Of a stretch of DNA of 64,000 nt, positions 1 to 11,099 are shown piece after piece. Position 1 is the stretch's first letter; each line of letters starts with the position of its first letter. The notes below the pieces were generated by a model, which was not told where the DNA came from, searched no databases, and worked only from the letters and a program-made list of their open reading frames with translations. The position numbers and the translations under genes are program-made. This DNA is from Botrytis cinerea B05.10 (Eukaryota; Ascomycota; Leotiomycetes; Helotiales; Sclerotiniaceae), in assembly GCF_000143535.2 (NCBI RefSeq), contig NC_037322.1, positions 1,116,001-1,180,000 of the forward strand, read 5' to 3'.

Positions 1-420
1 GTTGAAGATCTTATCTTCCGCTACCTCTAACTCGTTGGAATTTCCGAAGATTCTACGAATCTCTGTCTTAAATCCTTCAAAACTATTGAAGATTGTTCGG
101 GTGGGTTGCATGCGATCCTTATCGTCATGCTCGAAATAGTCGCGCAAATATGGTTGGATCCATTTGGTTGCTTCACCTCGAAGGTATGATGCGGCCCATA
201 TGCTCTTGGATTCCTTGGTAGTGAACTTATCCTCATTGAATCGAAAGTAGATCTCAAGTTGTAAGAGGAAAGTATCGAGCTCTTGTCGACTACCTTGGTA
301 CTTGTCTGGTAAGGCGATCTTAAGTGTTTCGTTGATAGTGATCTCCTTTGGAGCGTCGGTCATCTCAATGTCGTTGGTGTCTCCGGCAGATTGACCTGTG
401 GCGATATCTCTGGATGCCAT
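1..420 (-). CDS. Gypsy-type retrotransposon Gag, N-terminal part, cut by window edge
   Basis: An open frame runs from an ATG at 420 down to base 1 without a stop, giving 140 residues. It begins MASRDIATGQSAGDTNDIEM and continues into a capsid-like stretch containing the segments LDTFLLQLEIYFRFNEDKF and SIWAASYLRGEATKWIQPYL. That pattern (helical DTFL.QLE.YF, then A..LRG.A..W) is typical of Gag of fungal Ty3/gypsy elements. Gag forms the particle that packages the element RNA. The frame is undamaged over its visible length, unlike the AT-rich DNA beyond the LTR, so the copy is probably young or has escaped RIP. The rest of the element (protease, reverse transcriptase, integrase) would lie left of the window. 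The family call is from motif memory, not a search. Confidence 0.78.
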   Translation of the reverse strand, partial: MASRDIATGQSAGDTNDIEMTDAPKEITINETLKIALPDKYQGSRQELDTFLLQLEIYFRFNEDKFTTKESKSIWAASYLRGEATKWIQPYLRDYFEHDDKDRMQPTRTIFNSFEGFKTEIRRIFGNSNELEVAEDKIFN

Positions 421-563
421 ATTAGCGGTTGTTTATCGAATCGGTACTTGAAGCAGAAATGGTGCTCAAAGTGTTACGGGAGCTGCCTCTAGGGTCACGT
501 GGAAGTGTCTAGAGATCTCTCGAGGTGGTTTAGACTAGACTTCAAGTAGGAATTCGATAAGGT

Positions 564-1047
564 TGTAACTGGTTGCAATTCTCGTAACTATAGTAATGAA
601 ACTAATGATTGTTGTCTTGAGCACGAAGCTCTACATTATAATGAAACCCATTCCCTTATATAGATCTTCGTCTCACTTGGACAGCTGGGACAGCCGGTCG
701 CTCCTGGAGCGCTGTCGTTCCTGAGCTGTCCATCACGGGACACTAATCCCGTGACTCTTGGTGTCCTAGCTTATTGTTTTGTCCTGGGGCTAACCCCCTG
801 GGATCTTACTAATATAACTTCGCGAAAAGTTTGCAAAGTTATGTTCGGTGTTTCCTAGGACCTATTGTCCTAGGAACTGTATCCTAAGATTCTAGGATAT
901 CCTATGACTAATACTATATACATGCCTGAGGCTTTCCTTGGGTGCCTAGTGTCCCCCGGTATACTGCAGCTGAATCACTGAGGCCTATAATACCATTATA
1001 GCCTATACGTTGGTGATTCTACAGCCTGTTACTAATCCGTCGTAACA
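564..1047 (-). repeat. Probable 5' LTR of the gypsy-type element
   Basis: On the minus strand the segment starts TGTTACGACGG at 1047 and may end GTTACA at 564, giving TG..CA ends and a partial inverted match. It contains a TATA-like box (TATATAAGGG, plus positions 653-662), expected of an LTR promoter reading into Gag. The 140 bp between it and the gag ATG would be the leader with the primer-binding site. The inner boundary is uncertain because the second LTR is outside the window. Confidence 0.6.
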
Positions 1048-1391
1048 CTTATTTATTATTTGTAATATCTAAATAAGATTGAAATTGCTTTTGAAATATA
1101 ATACAGAATCGGGTATATAACAATGCAATAATGTGATCTACATTTCGAATAAATAATACAAAAAAAAACAAATATTTCTTGAAATGTAAAATATAAAGAG
1201 AGGGGTTTTATTATAAGATAAAATGTGACCGGTTTAATTAGGTATATGATAATGGATTTCTTGGGTTTATTGTGTGCTGAATGGGGCTTGTATATGTATA
1301 AATTGTATAATTTGTATAGTTATAAAAAAGCAATGAAAAGTCTTAATACCACAATATACTAGTTGATTTATTACTATTATTCATTCTAACA

Positions 1392-2013
1392 TTTCAGATA
1401 TAAGGGTGCTTTATTCTGAGATTCTTATTCGTGTGAATTTGAGCGAGGATAATCGTATTTTGAATTCAATCTTAATGATTGATTCAGCTACAACTATTGT
1501 ACTTCTAGCATTCTATATTTATAGGATTACTAGCTCCTTCCTAATTGACGCATACCGGGTGAATCCGTATAAGATAGAGGTGAGTGTTAGGGAGCGATCA
1601 TTTAATTAAATATATATAATAGATTCATTATTTCAGAAGTATTTAGAATACTTTATATTTTTGTAAATCAATAGGAAAGTGAATCACTTTTGATATTGTA
1701 TTTCAGATATAAGGATATCTTATTCTAAAATTCTTATTTATATAAATTTGAATGAGGATAATTATACTTTGAATTCAATCTCAGTAATTGGTTTAGTTAT
1801 AATTATTGTATTTTTAGTATTTTATATTTATAGAATTCCTATATTTATAGGATTGCTAGCTTTTTTTGATTAGTGTATATTGAATAGATCTATATAAGAT
1901 AAAAGTGAATATTAAGGAGTGATTATCTAATTGAGTATATATAATAGATTCACTATTCTAGAAGTATTTAGAATACTCTATGCTTTTGTGGGTTAATAGG
2001 AAAGTGGATCACT
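1392..2013. repeat. Diverged tandem duplication (about 300 bp x 2) with transition-only differences
   Basis: Copy 1 (1392-1688) and copy 2 (1701-2013) align along their length. Both start TTTCAGATATAAGG and end AGGAAAGTGRATCACT. Most differences are C/T or G/A transitions (for example CGTGTGAATTTGAGCGAGG against TATATAAATTTGAATGAGG). Copy 2 also carries a small internal duplication near 1835. The pattern is that of RIP, which mutates duplicated DNA in ascomycetes. Confidence 0.8.
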
Positions 2014-2015
2014 CC

Positions 2016-2059
<44 letters not shown>
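2016..2059. repeat. (TAA)n microsatellite
   Basis: About fourteen perfect TAA units lie directly after the second copy of the tandem duplication. Confidence 0.95.
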
Positions 2060-2062
<3 letters not shown>

Positions 2063-2168
2063 TATAGACTTCACTAACCTCTCACTTCTAACTTGTATAA
2101 GGACACTGAAAACGCAATTAAGCTTTAAAACATCAAAACCTTAAAATCTCATAAATCTCATAAATCTC

Positions 2169-2246
2169 TTTCTAATTCTCCTTTCTAATTCTCCTTTCTA
2201 ATTCTCCTTTCTAATTCTCCTTTCTAGTTCTCCTTTCTAATTCTCA
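2169..2246. repeat. 13-bp minisatellite, six units
   Basis: Six consecutive copies of TTTCTAATTCTCC, one with a single A-to-G change and the last imperfect at its end. There are no spacers, so it is not a CRISPR array. Confidence 0.95.
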
Positions 2247-2780
2247 CTTACATAACCTAACGACTTACTAATTAAGAATATTAAGATTTCGATTTGATAA
2301 TTGATTAGATTTATAATAAGATATCTATATTAATATATAACTTTATAATTAAAACTTAGAAAATAATAAGAATAATATATTTGAAAAGTATATAACAAAC
2401 TTGAATAACATATTTCTTTAATAATCAATTTATATATCTTCAAAAGATTATATATTGAATTGAAATTGTTCTATAATAATTTAGCTTTCTTATCAATCAA
2501 AACAATCCTACTCTAGTATTGATATATTACTTATAATCAATTAAAAGGGGTTTTATTAATCTGTAAATATAAAAATGACCTGCTATAGAGATATAATATG
2601 ATTACATAATACATAAAGTACATTTCCACTTCGTTTGCTTCTACGAATCCATTATGATACTATAACGTTAAGAATATTATATATAGGAGATAAATCTCTA
2701 ATTAAAAATAAGAAAAAGTAGACGTATTATCTGTCTCAATTATTTCTATTCGAATGAAAATCAAATTAATAAATTTATCA

Positions 2781-3088
2781 AAAAATAATATTTGAACTTT
2801 TTTGTGAAGACAGGAAATTACGTTCTGAAAGCTGGATAAGAAATCGGGTATACTTCGTAGTTAAAGTGTGTGCCAAGCTGTTGTTGCCGAAACCATCCCT
2901 GCTGGAGACCCACAGAGTGTCATGTAGGCTACATGAATTAGCCCGTTCCGCCATCGACGCTGACTCGTTTCGTCTTCGCCAAGACACGCTTCTTGATCTT
3001 TCCTGCCCCACTCAAAACTAGTTAATCAGTATTCATTGTGACAGAATGCAAAGACTCGCATGTCATACGTCCGTCCCATCCTATACTT
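2781..3088. other. Intergenic; no supported gene
   Basis: Composition returns to average around 2830-3020, but no frame has protein-like features. A short minus-strand open frame here has no recognisable motif. Confidence 0.5.
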
Positions 3089-3090
3089 TA

Positions 3091-3325
3091 TTCTTTTGAA
3101 AAATTTGTACAAAGCTAGTAAGGATCATTAATTTAAGGTTATTTTAGAGTTAATCGGCTTCTCCGTAAATGCCTCAAAATAGAAACATTCAATAGAAATA
3201 CAAGGCATTTGATGAATAAAGTAGTTATGAGATAACGAATCAAACAACTCCCTTTCCACGACCCCAGCCCACGATGATTTTAAATTATTATTCCTTGCTA
3301 GTTTTGTACAAATTTTTCAAAAGAA
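3091..3325. mobile_element. MITE-like element with long terminal inverted repeats and TA flanks
   Basis: The left end (from 3091, TTCTTTTGAAAAATTTGTAC) is repeated in inverse orientation at 3292-3325. The first 34 bases of each arm differ at two positions, and weaker similarity extends to about 48 bases. Both ends are flanked by TA (3089-3090 and 3326-3327), the target duplication used by Tc1/mariner elements. The 235-bp size and absence of an open frame fit a non-autonomous element. Confidence 0.8.
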
Positions 3326-3327
3326 TA

Positions 3328-4240
3328 TGGTACCTACACCTTCTCAGCCTGAGCCAAAGCGTAAGACGAAGCGAGAGAGTATCGACATGTCAGGACATCG
3401 AGAACCTTTGTTTTAGGGAGCCAATTATGCCATGAAGAGATTGAGAAGTTTAATGATAGTCCGCATCAGACAATACAATTCATCTGCGAAAAAATGAAAC
3501 TCTATCGAGGACAGCAAGGCCGGGTAGCATTCGAAAGTATAAGATCTCTTGGAAGACGGTCTTGGAGGCTGAGGCTGATATGAATGGGAAATGGCACCGG
3601 GGGTCAATGGAAACACAAGAGCTTCTCAATTTTTACTACTTCGACTGCGTTGTCAATACACTCGAAGCTGCCTTTGAGAGGGGGGGTTGGGTACCTTTGG
3701 GCTGCGCAGAAGAAGTTCTACTTCAGAGTAATATAGAAGAGAGGGAAGAATTTGGCCACAATCTACATGATAAAATGAGCTGGGCCTTGAATAACCACCA
3801 ACATGTACTCTACTCAAATGCGTGTCATTTTGAATCTAATCAAAGGAAGAAGAAGAAGGTTCATAGACGTTGAGGAAGAGACTTGATTACAAGGCAACTC
3901 TATAGGAATTGACTCTACGAGACACAAAAGCCATTCGATATTCAAAAGATCTCATCCACTGTTGCTTTAATGGTCGGTTAGAACGTCAAGAGCAGAATCA
4001 TACTCTTATATCGAGATATCACAGCAGACGAGTACTTTAAGCAGCTCTTAGGGCCAATTTTCAAGCATTCTTCGACCTCCAGCGCGCAGGGGCACAATTA
4101 AAGTGTCGGATTTGCCGTAGGTTTCCGAAGAGAATGATGAAGGAGTTCGCGATACTCAATCAATGCCGAACCTTGCTAATGAATATAATAATAAGCATAG
4201 GATCAAGCAAATTCATTCAGTTTAGCTAGTTGATAGTGGA
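3328..4240. other. Degenerate region, possibly the remains of a transposase gene
   Basis: No intact frame is present. It lies directly upstream of a recognisable transposase C-terminus in the same orientation, so it may be the decayed body of that gene. I could not recognise a DDE motif or DNA-binding domain in it. The longest open frame (3562-3873, plus) matches nothing I know. Confidence 0.4.
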
Positions 4241-4444
4241 AAATCTGTCACCAAGTGAGAGTTTTTGGCGCATCTTAGAGCATAGGGCCGAGAATTGAAA
4301 GGCTAAGAATCAAGATCAATTGCGCCGCTTCATACTGATGCAATGGGACGATATGAGTATTGGAGAGATTGATAAGCTGATTGAGATAATGCCACAGCAA
4401 ATTGATCAAGTTATCATGCGTGGAGGTGATTTTACAGAGTATTG
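4241..4444 (+). pseudogene. Tc1/mariner-type transposase, C-terminal remnant
   Basis: One frame reads SPSESFWRILEHRAEN, then a TGA, then LRRFILMQWDDMSIGEIDKL, then LIEIMPQQIDQVIMRGG, ending DFTEY and a stop. This matches the usual tail of Tc1/mariner transposases: an 'NPIE..W..LK' segment, a helix with W, then 'LI.SMP.R...VI...GG.T.Y'. The internal TGA and the unreadable upstream sequence show it is dead. The TA-flanked MITE-like element just upstream could have been mobilised by a relative of this enzyme, but no shared ends were found. Confidence 0.72.
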
Positions 4445-5000
4445 ACTAGCTGAATACAAGTGCTATTTAATATTGTAGTATTCGGTGCTTTGAGTAAGTC
4501 GAAATGTGCTAGGCTCGATAAGCAGTAAACATTGTTGATTGTAGGAAGAAATTCTCATCTCAGATGCTCTCCATTTTCGTTATCTAGTTTGATGGAGTTG
4601 CAGGCATGTTTCATGTCGAAAGTTGAGGGTAGGTTTTTAGAGTGACACATTCAATATTAGATTAAGAAACCCTCTCACCTAATTATAATGCATTAGAGTA
4701 CGCCAAGCTCGGCAGTCCCAATGCGTTTTCGATCAGCGAAAGGTGAAATCACTCCAGTACACAAAAACGGCCCCGGAATCATAACTGGAGATTGATGATG
4801 GACTGCTAATCGCTGATATAACAATTTTTGGATCTAATAATACAGAAGGAACACCCAGTGTTCCTGAATAAACATGTACTGCAAAGCATGGCATTTGCTC
4901 TTGGGAGAATTGTACCTTTGACATAAGCCAAAACGATTGCTAATTCCATGCTTGCTTAATTTCTGCACGACATTCTTGCCACTATATCCAGTCTAATAAA
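4445..5000. other. Intergenic
   Basis: Nothing recognisable. It holds the 3' flank of the CFEM gene and the end of the transposon zone. Confidence 0.6.
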
Positions 5001-5536
5001 CTAGATTACTAGCGCTGCAAAAGCAGCAGCGCCGACCATCGCAAGCCCGTGCTCCATGCGCAGGCCTGCGTTAGCTGCAGCTGATTTGGCAGTTGCTGTG
5101 GCCTTTGCAACTTCTGACACGATCAACTGTGAAGCTGATGCAACAGCAGACGAGTCTGGATTGGAGCTCATAATGTTGCAGATCTGCGTAGCAATGTCTT
5201 TTGCCTCTGTGATTTTGTCAGTCCGTTTACTCGATAATTAGCAGAAATCAACCACATACTAGTAATATCGTCCGATGAACAGTCATTTTTCTTCAGAATG
5301 CATGTCCCCATGTGGGCAACCAAGCTCCCGCTACTGGAGCACATGCATTCAAAATCTCCAACTGAGCAGCCGATCTCGGTTCCTACAGTAGGCAGACATT
5401 CCTGAGCGCATGTAGGAAGCTGAGAAACAGCCGTGGACAAACTGGTGGATGACGAGGATACGGAAGATGTCGTTGTCGTTGCGGCGGCGGCAATACTAAG
5501 GAGACCAACGAAGGCCGATACTGATTGGAATTTCAT
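5001..5536 (-). CDS. CFEM-domain protein, probably GPI-anchored
   Basis: The model is exon 1 at 5536-5260, a 53-nt intron (GTATGT..CACAG) at 5259-5207, and exon 2 at 5206-5001, giving 160 residues. Without splicing the frame runs into an unrelated tail. The N-terminus MKFQSVSAFVGLLSIAAAAT is a signal peptide, followed by a Thr/Ser-rich stretch. The CFEM domain has eight cysteines, including CAQEC, IGC, FECMC, GTC, NDC and QIC, with the aspartate of GDFECMC that CFEM proteins use in haem or iron binding. The C-terminus is Ala/Ser-rich and ends in a hydrophobic segment (GLAMVGAAAFAALVI), as in a GPI signal. CFEM proteins act at the cell surface in haem uptake, wall structure or host interaction; which applies here cannot be said. 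It lies between transposon debris and an AT-rich block. Confidence 0.88.
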
Positions 5537-7149
5537 TTTACAAAAGAGTGAGGAAAAACTTCCGATGTTTTTTTTGATAAGAATAAAAGTGCAAAAGGGG
5601 AAAATGGATGTATTTCTGTCTTGTTTGCTGTAGTGCTAGAATCAGAGAGTCAACGGCGAATATATAGACATGAGCTTTAGATATGTTTAAAAAGGGGAGC
5701 ATCTAGAATGGCAAGGGGACGCGAAGGCTCCACTCAAATTAGCCCGCGTAGGCGTGCATTTGTGCGGTATTATGTAAGCAAAGTTACCGAGGCCTATTAG
5801 AGCCATCGCGTCGCCTTGCCATTTCAGACGTTTTTATAAAAAAGACTTATTACTAGCGAGAACAAAACCTAGCATGGAGAGCTTGAAACTATCATGGGGG
5901 GCAATTGGTAGCATTTCCATTTTAACACAGCATCATTACTGGTGTGGAGTTGATGTAAGGGTTTGCCAAATTTCTCGTTCTCGTTCTCGTTCTCGTTCTC
6001 GTTCCCGTTCCCGCTCCCGTTCCCTCTTTCTCGAGTTCCTGGGATTTTTCAAACGCATCCCAGCATTTTTCGGTAAGTATGCAAGATCACTGGTGGGCAA
6101 GCCGATTCCATCTACTCTATTCCACCTACCGTGCTACCTAACTAGGATTTCATCTTCATCGCTCACGGTCTCGCCGTACCAATTCGGAGAGAGCGACGCC
6201 GTAATCTGTACACATACAGCCAGTGCTAATTGTTATCAGCCGAAACACTTTTTCACACCAAAGCTTATTATTTCGATTTAAAAAATTTCGTATCATTATC
6301 ACTACAATATAATGTTTCTTTTATTAATTAAATAATTTTTGGTAGGAGTTTAATAATAATAAAAATCAATTGTTTTTCAGATTTTTATTTATCAAATTAT
6401 ATAAATGAAAAGTTAAAGCACTTTAAAAATGATCAAATTTACTAACAACATAAGCGAAAATCAAATAACTCTTTTAATATTTTAATTCAGTTATATAAAC
6501 TTTGATATTGCAAATTTCTAAGAATTACAAAATATTAGAATTATTAATTCTTGTTATATAAACTATTTAAATATAAAGTCTAAACATATTTAAATTATTG
6601 ATTGCTAAGAACTTTAATTTTAAAAATATAGTAAGATATGAATTTTCAATTTGAAAATGGATTTCGGCTGCTAGCAGTTTACTAGTACTATATCTCATGA
6701 TTGAAGGTTTCATAGCCTGGGTTTTAGTAGCAATACAGCTTGTAATAATCTTCTAAAGCAAGTGATGCCTTAGAGAAAACTAAGCGATTTTTGGTGAAAA
6801 TATTTGACAACTCATCTAACAAGTTTAGGCAAATCAACAATCTTTAGTCATAGAACGTGTTTTGAACCAGATAAAAATTTAATTTAGGTAATCCGATTAT
6901 CATATCCACCAGTAGCTCCTAACCACACAGCCACTGTGCACTAGCAACATTGATATCCATATATTTTAAATCTCGTAACAAATCAAAAGGAAAGCTTAGC
7001 TTCCTGGGCAAGGCACATTTTCTCAGTACTAATGCCAAGTCAAAGTATGCCTATTACATCCACTTATCTTTAGTTGGATCATAAGCCAGATACTCTATAA
7101 ACCGATGGTCTGCTGAGCATATGTGTGATTATCATCAAAATACAACAAG
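5537..7149. other. Intergenic: CFEM promoter side, hexamer repeat, AT-rich block
   Basis: The proximal 5537-5700 bases are the probable CFEM promoter and leader. A TCTCGT-type hexamer repeat lies at 5973-6027. From about 6280 to 6660 the DNA is extremely AT-rich and RIP-like. The remainder leads into the phospholipase gene. No coding frame is convincing. Confidence 0.6.
5973..6027. repeat. Hexanucleotide repeat (TTCTCG/TTCCCG)n
   Basis: About nine units of a pyrimidine-rich hexamer with T/C variation at one position. In one frame it would read Arg-Ser repeats, but the surrounding frame has no other support. Confidence 0.9.
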
Positions 7150-9244
7150 ATGAAGTTTGAAGTTTTATTCCTGTGTTTGGTTTCTATTCCGACGGTACTT
7201 GCAGAGACAAATGGTATATACCTTAATCCTTGAATGCGCCGCAAAGACAGAACTGACTTCACAACTAGCCACAGATTCGATTATCTCGACTGTAAGGGAA
7301 AGAGATACTTTCAGCGGATATGCACCGACAACGAGCGACTGCCCATCCAGCGACAGACCCGTTCTGCGCGACTCGCTTTCTACATCTTCGCAAGAATTAT
7401 CCTGGCTGAAGAAGCGACGTGCGAACACGGTACCTGCACTACGCGAATTTTTGGGTCGTCTCAATATTACCGGTTTTAATTCCAACTCCTATATTGATAA
7501 TGCGAGAAACACCTCTCAGTTATCAAATATTGCTATTGCAGTGTCTGGTGGCGGGTATCGTGCCCTGATGAATGGCGCCGGGGCGATCGCCGCATTCGAT
7601 AACCGAACCTTGGGCTCAATTGCCAGTGGCCATCTTGGGGGGCTTTTGCAGTCTACGACATATCTAGCTGGTCTCTCTGGTGGCGGTTGGCTTCTTTCCT
7701 CTCTTTACGGAAACGAATTTCCTACTGTTGAGGAGATCCTCAGCAACGAGCGTGCCAATCCGCTTTGGCAGTTCCAAAATCCCATTTGGATAGGCCCCGA
7801 CCTTGGTGACACTGGGACATCTAATGCTGAAGCATATTTTGAGGCGCTCCTAAATCAAGTTCAGTCTAAAGCAGATGCTGGATTCAATACTTCAATGACC
7901 GACCTCTGGGGTCGAGCAATTGCTTATCAACTTCTCAACACTACAAACATCGATAATTGTAAGTCAAAACTTGATGACAACGTTCCGTCAGAACTCAAGC
8001 TAACATGTAATAAGCACATACGTTCTCTTCGATTCAAACTAGTACGAAATTTGCGAGCGGGACTATACCAATGCCGATTCTGGTCGCCGACGGACGAAAA
8101 GATGGTCAAACAGTTTTCTCGTCTAAGGATACTACAAACTATGAGTTCAATCCATGGGAAATGGGCTCCTTCGATGATATTGGATTTGCGCCGTTGAAAT
8201 ATGTTGGGTCCGACTTCAATGGGGGAAAGATTGCAGCGGATAAAAAATGCGTGACTGGTTATGATCAGTTAAGCTTCGTATTCGGGACATCAAGTTCACT
8301 ATTCAACCAATTTGTTCTCCAGATCAAGGATACTAACATGGTACCTGATATGCTGAAAGGTTTCATCACTAATATGCTGAAGGAGGTTGGAGATGACGAC
8401 AACGATATCGCTGACTGGACCCCGAGTAAGTCAATCCAAAATATCATGCATCTATTCTCTCTAACGCTTCCGCCTTCCAGATCCTTTTTACGGCTGGAAA
8501 TCTTCGACAAACCCTAGTGCAAAGTCTAAACGCCTGACTCTTGTTGATGGTGGTGAAGATCTACAAAATATTCCTTTCACGCCCCTGATACAGGCAGTGC
8601 GTGGAGTGGACGTCATCTTTGCCGTCGACTCTTCCGCAGACACGCTCTCCCCAAGGGGAATGAACTGGCCAAATGGCACGGCAATAGTTGCAACATACGA
8701 GCGTTCCCTAGCACAAGATAATGGCACCACTTTCCCCTCAATCCCCGATATCAACACAATCGTCAATCTTGGTTTGAACTCTCGGCCAACTATGTTTGGC
8801 TGTGATGCGCGCAACTTGTCATCTACCAGTACAGCACCCATAGTAGTGTATCTTCCAAATTCTCCCTACGTGTATCACTCGAATGTCTCTACTTTCACCA
8901 TGTCCTACGAGCTCGAAGTGCGCAACGCGATTATTCAAAATGGTTACGACGTAGTCACCATGGGAAATGCTACCGTTGATTCAGAGTGGCCCACTTGCGT
9001 CGGATGCGCCATCATGTCCCGAAGCTGGGACCGAACCAATACAACAACTCCGGAGGTATGCAAGAGCTGCTTCACAAAGTACTGCTGGGATGGCACAATC
9101 AACTCCACCACGCCGGTTGCATATGAGCCAAAATTCGTCTTAGCTGCCATCCAAAGTGGTGCAGCTGCAAACTTGGGTTTTGAGGCTCGCTGGCTTCTTG
9201 TAGCTACTATAGGGACTGTTACAGCGATGACGTACATCCTTTAA
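7150..9244 (+). CDS. Phospholipase B / lysophospholipase, secreted, GPI-anchored type
   Basis: Exons are 7150-7213, 7275-7958, 8015-8425 and 8481-9244, with introns of 61, 56 and 55 nt, giving 640 residues, the usual size for fungal PLB. The start is fixed by a signal peptide ([20 protein letters not shown]) that only appears when the first exon is used. Family landmarks occur in order: [20 protein letters not shown]; the nucleophile motif [38 protein letters not shown]; and [11 protein letters not shown], which carries the catalytic aspartate. Many N-x-S/T sites are present. The C-terminus ends in a hydrophobic segment after SGAAAN, a typical GPI signal. The enzyme releases fatty acids from phospholipids and lysophospholipids at the cell surface or outside. 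The gene stands alone between AT-rich blocks. Confidence 0.93.
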
Positions 9245-11099
9245 AAGATAGGAGCATGCTTTAGAACTAGCTAACGCGTTGATTCTCATCTATCAAAACA
9301 ATTCTACAAGGGCTATAAAGCACACTTGATTTCTTAACTCGCTTTTAAAATTTATTTTATATGTACCTTATCAAAAAAAACTTAGACATTACATTTAGAT
9401 ATTTCATTCTATAATTTCATTAATTTAATTTCATTATCAATGAAAATGCTTTTTTGTAATAACTGATAAGTAAATCTATATATAATTTAATTTTCAGACT
9501 ACTATAAGAGTGCATAATAGTAGTGAATCAATTAGTATTCTATATTATAAGGCTTTTTATTTTTATTTTTAAATAATGAAGATTTTTTATTTTATAATTA
9601 TATAAAGGCTTTGATCCGCTCGAAGTAAATCCGTAGATCTAATGCATTATATTATATAAAACCCTATACAGCGTGACTATAAGAGCTACGAATTTATAGG
9701 ATTTCTTTTTTCTTCTGTATTATAATAATTTTGAACCCTAAGACCTCAGAGCTTTCACAGGGTTGAAACATGTACTTGTGAGCTAGGCCCCACTGGGCCT
9801 GTTCGCGTGCGAAAACTCTGAATATCTTCAACTTGGAAGATTCTGTAATGTAGCCCCTTGAGCCGCGTCTTAATCTACACCCTGTACCTACTGTTACAAC
9901 CGTAGCATTGATCTCTGTATTGTCCTTGCCTGCCAGCCCCGTGATAAGAGCCCACGAACTACAAAAAAAAGGCACCGAATTTCCAGCTTACACAACTAAA
10001 ATTATACTTCCCTCCCCGTTCATTCTTCTAAATGCTCTAAAGTCAAGATAATAGTCCAAAAACAGACCAGACAATCAGACCGTGCCTCCTATCGAATGCC
10101 AATAATCCTCTCTCGCTTAATTGAAATTGTTAGTGTCACCGAAGATAAACGAATCTTGGAAAAAGAAATCGTGGCTATGCTAGTTGAGCCGACTCTGTTA
10201 GTTCTTGGCAATTAGTTTAAACGTATAGAATAGACTTTATTTAAACAACAAAATGGAGGGCCAAGAAGAAGAGTCACGTGTAAAATGTGGTGCTTTCACT
10301 AGCGGAGGAAAGGGTTTGCAAACCATTCTATAATCTAAAGAGATCGAGGAGTAAAATTTTAGGTATATATGGTTTCAAGTAATTACGTGTGGATAGAGAT
10401 GCTTTCAAGTAATATGTTGCGCCGCTCATCATCTCGGCTTCCCTGTCTTCTCGTTTCAATACCCACATTGGAACGTCGAATTCGTCTAGTTATCTTCATA
10501 CATGTAAGCAGGTCCAATTTAAGAGGTTCGGTAAAATCTTTGAATAAACTTCCAACTTCGAAGAGCGCTGTCAGAAGTATTGTATCCGTACTGGCGCTCG
10601 CTTTTTTTTTTGGAGCCGTTGTGCCTAGGAGTGGGAATGGGAGTGCAGGCATGAAGGTGAAACGTGAAACCTATTGCAACCCCTCCTTCCAAAGCCCCAT
10701 GATTGTCCCAATTCATATCATAAAATTACTCTTATACTATTATTCATTATCATAAGCTTAAAAATAATCATATGGCTTACCTTATGAAAAAGAACCCTCT
10801 TATGCCACACTCAATTTTTTCCACGAAGACCTCGACACAATGGTTTTATCAGCATCCTTTGAAACATGTAAAAGTCACTTCGTCTGTACAGACACGATTT
10901 ATCAGTTCTCTGTAAAGGAAGTATCCGACTAAAAAAAGCCACTAAAGACGTAATATGAAATTTGCAAACTAGTTGAAGATGATACTCAAGTACAAAAAAA
11001 CAAATGTGTGTTGTGCTACTGGCATCTCTATGTCCTAGTTCAAATATATGAAAAGTATAGAAATTCAATCAACAGATCTCTTGAAGCAAAACTATTGAA
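9245..11099. other. Intergenic, partly AT-rich and RIP-like
   Basis: 9340-9700 is strongly AT-rich with long A/T runs. 9700-11099 is of more normal composition but has only short unsupported frames, for example at 10369-10755. No motif or splice chain was found. Confidence 0.6.

Larger units (their letters stand above)
1048..2780. other. AT-rich, RIP-like repeat remnant; no gene
   Basis: The stretch is strongly AT-rich, with stops in all frames and only short meaningless open frames. It contains a diverged tandem duplication, a TAA microsatellite and a 13-bp minisatellite, listed separately. It looks like old repeat DNA decayed by C-to-T mutation. Confidence 0.75.

Noticed and set aside
2169..2246. 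Regular 13-bp direct repeats, CRISPR-like at first sight
   Set aside because: The units are contiguous with no spacers, and the genome is eukaryotic; it is a minisatellite.
5874..6281. Plus-strand frame with Arg-Ser repeats
   Set aside because: The repeats come from a hexanucleotide microsatellite, the rest has no protein-like pattern, and it ends in AT-rich DNA.
10369..10755. 128-codon plus-strand frame
   Set aside because: No motif, overlapped by equally long frames on the other strand, no splice support.
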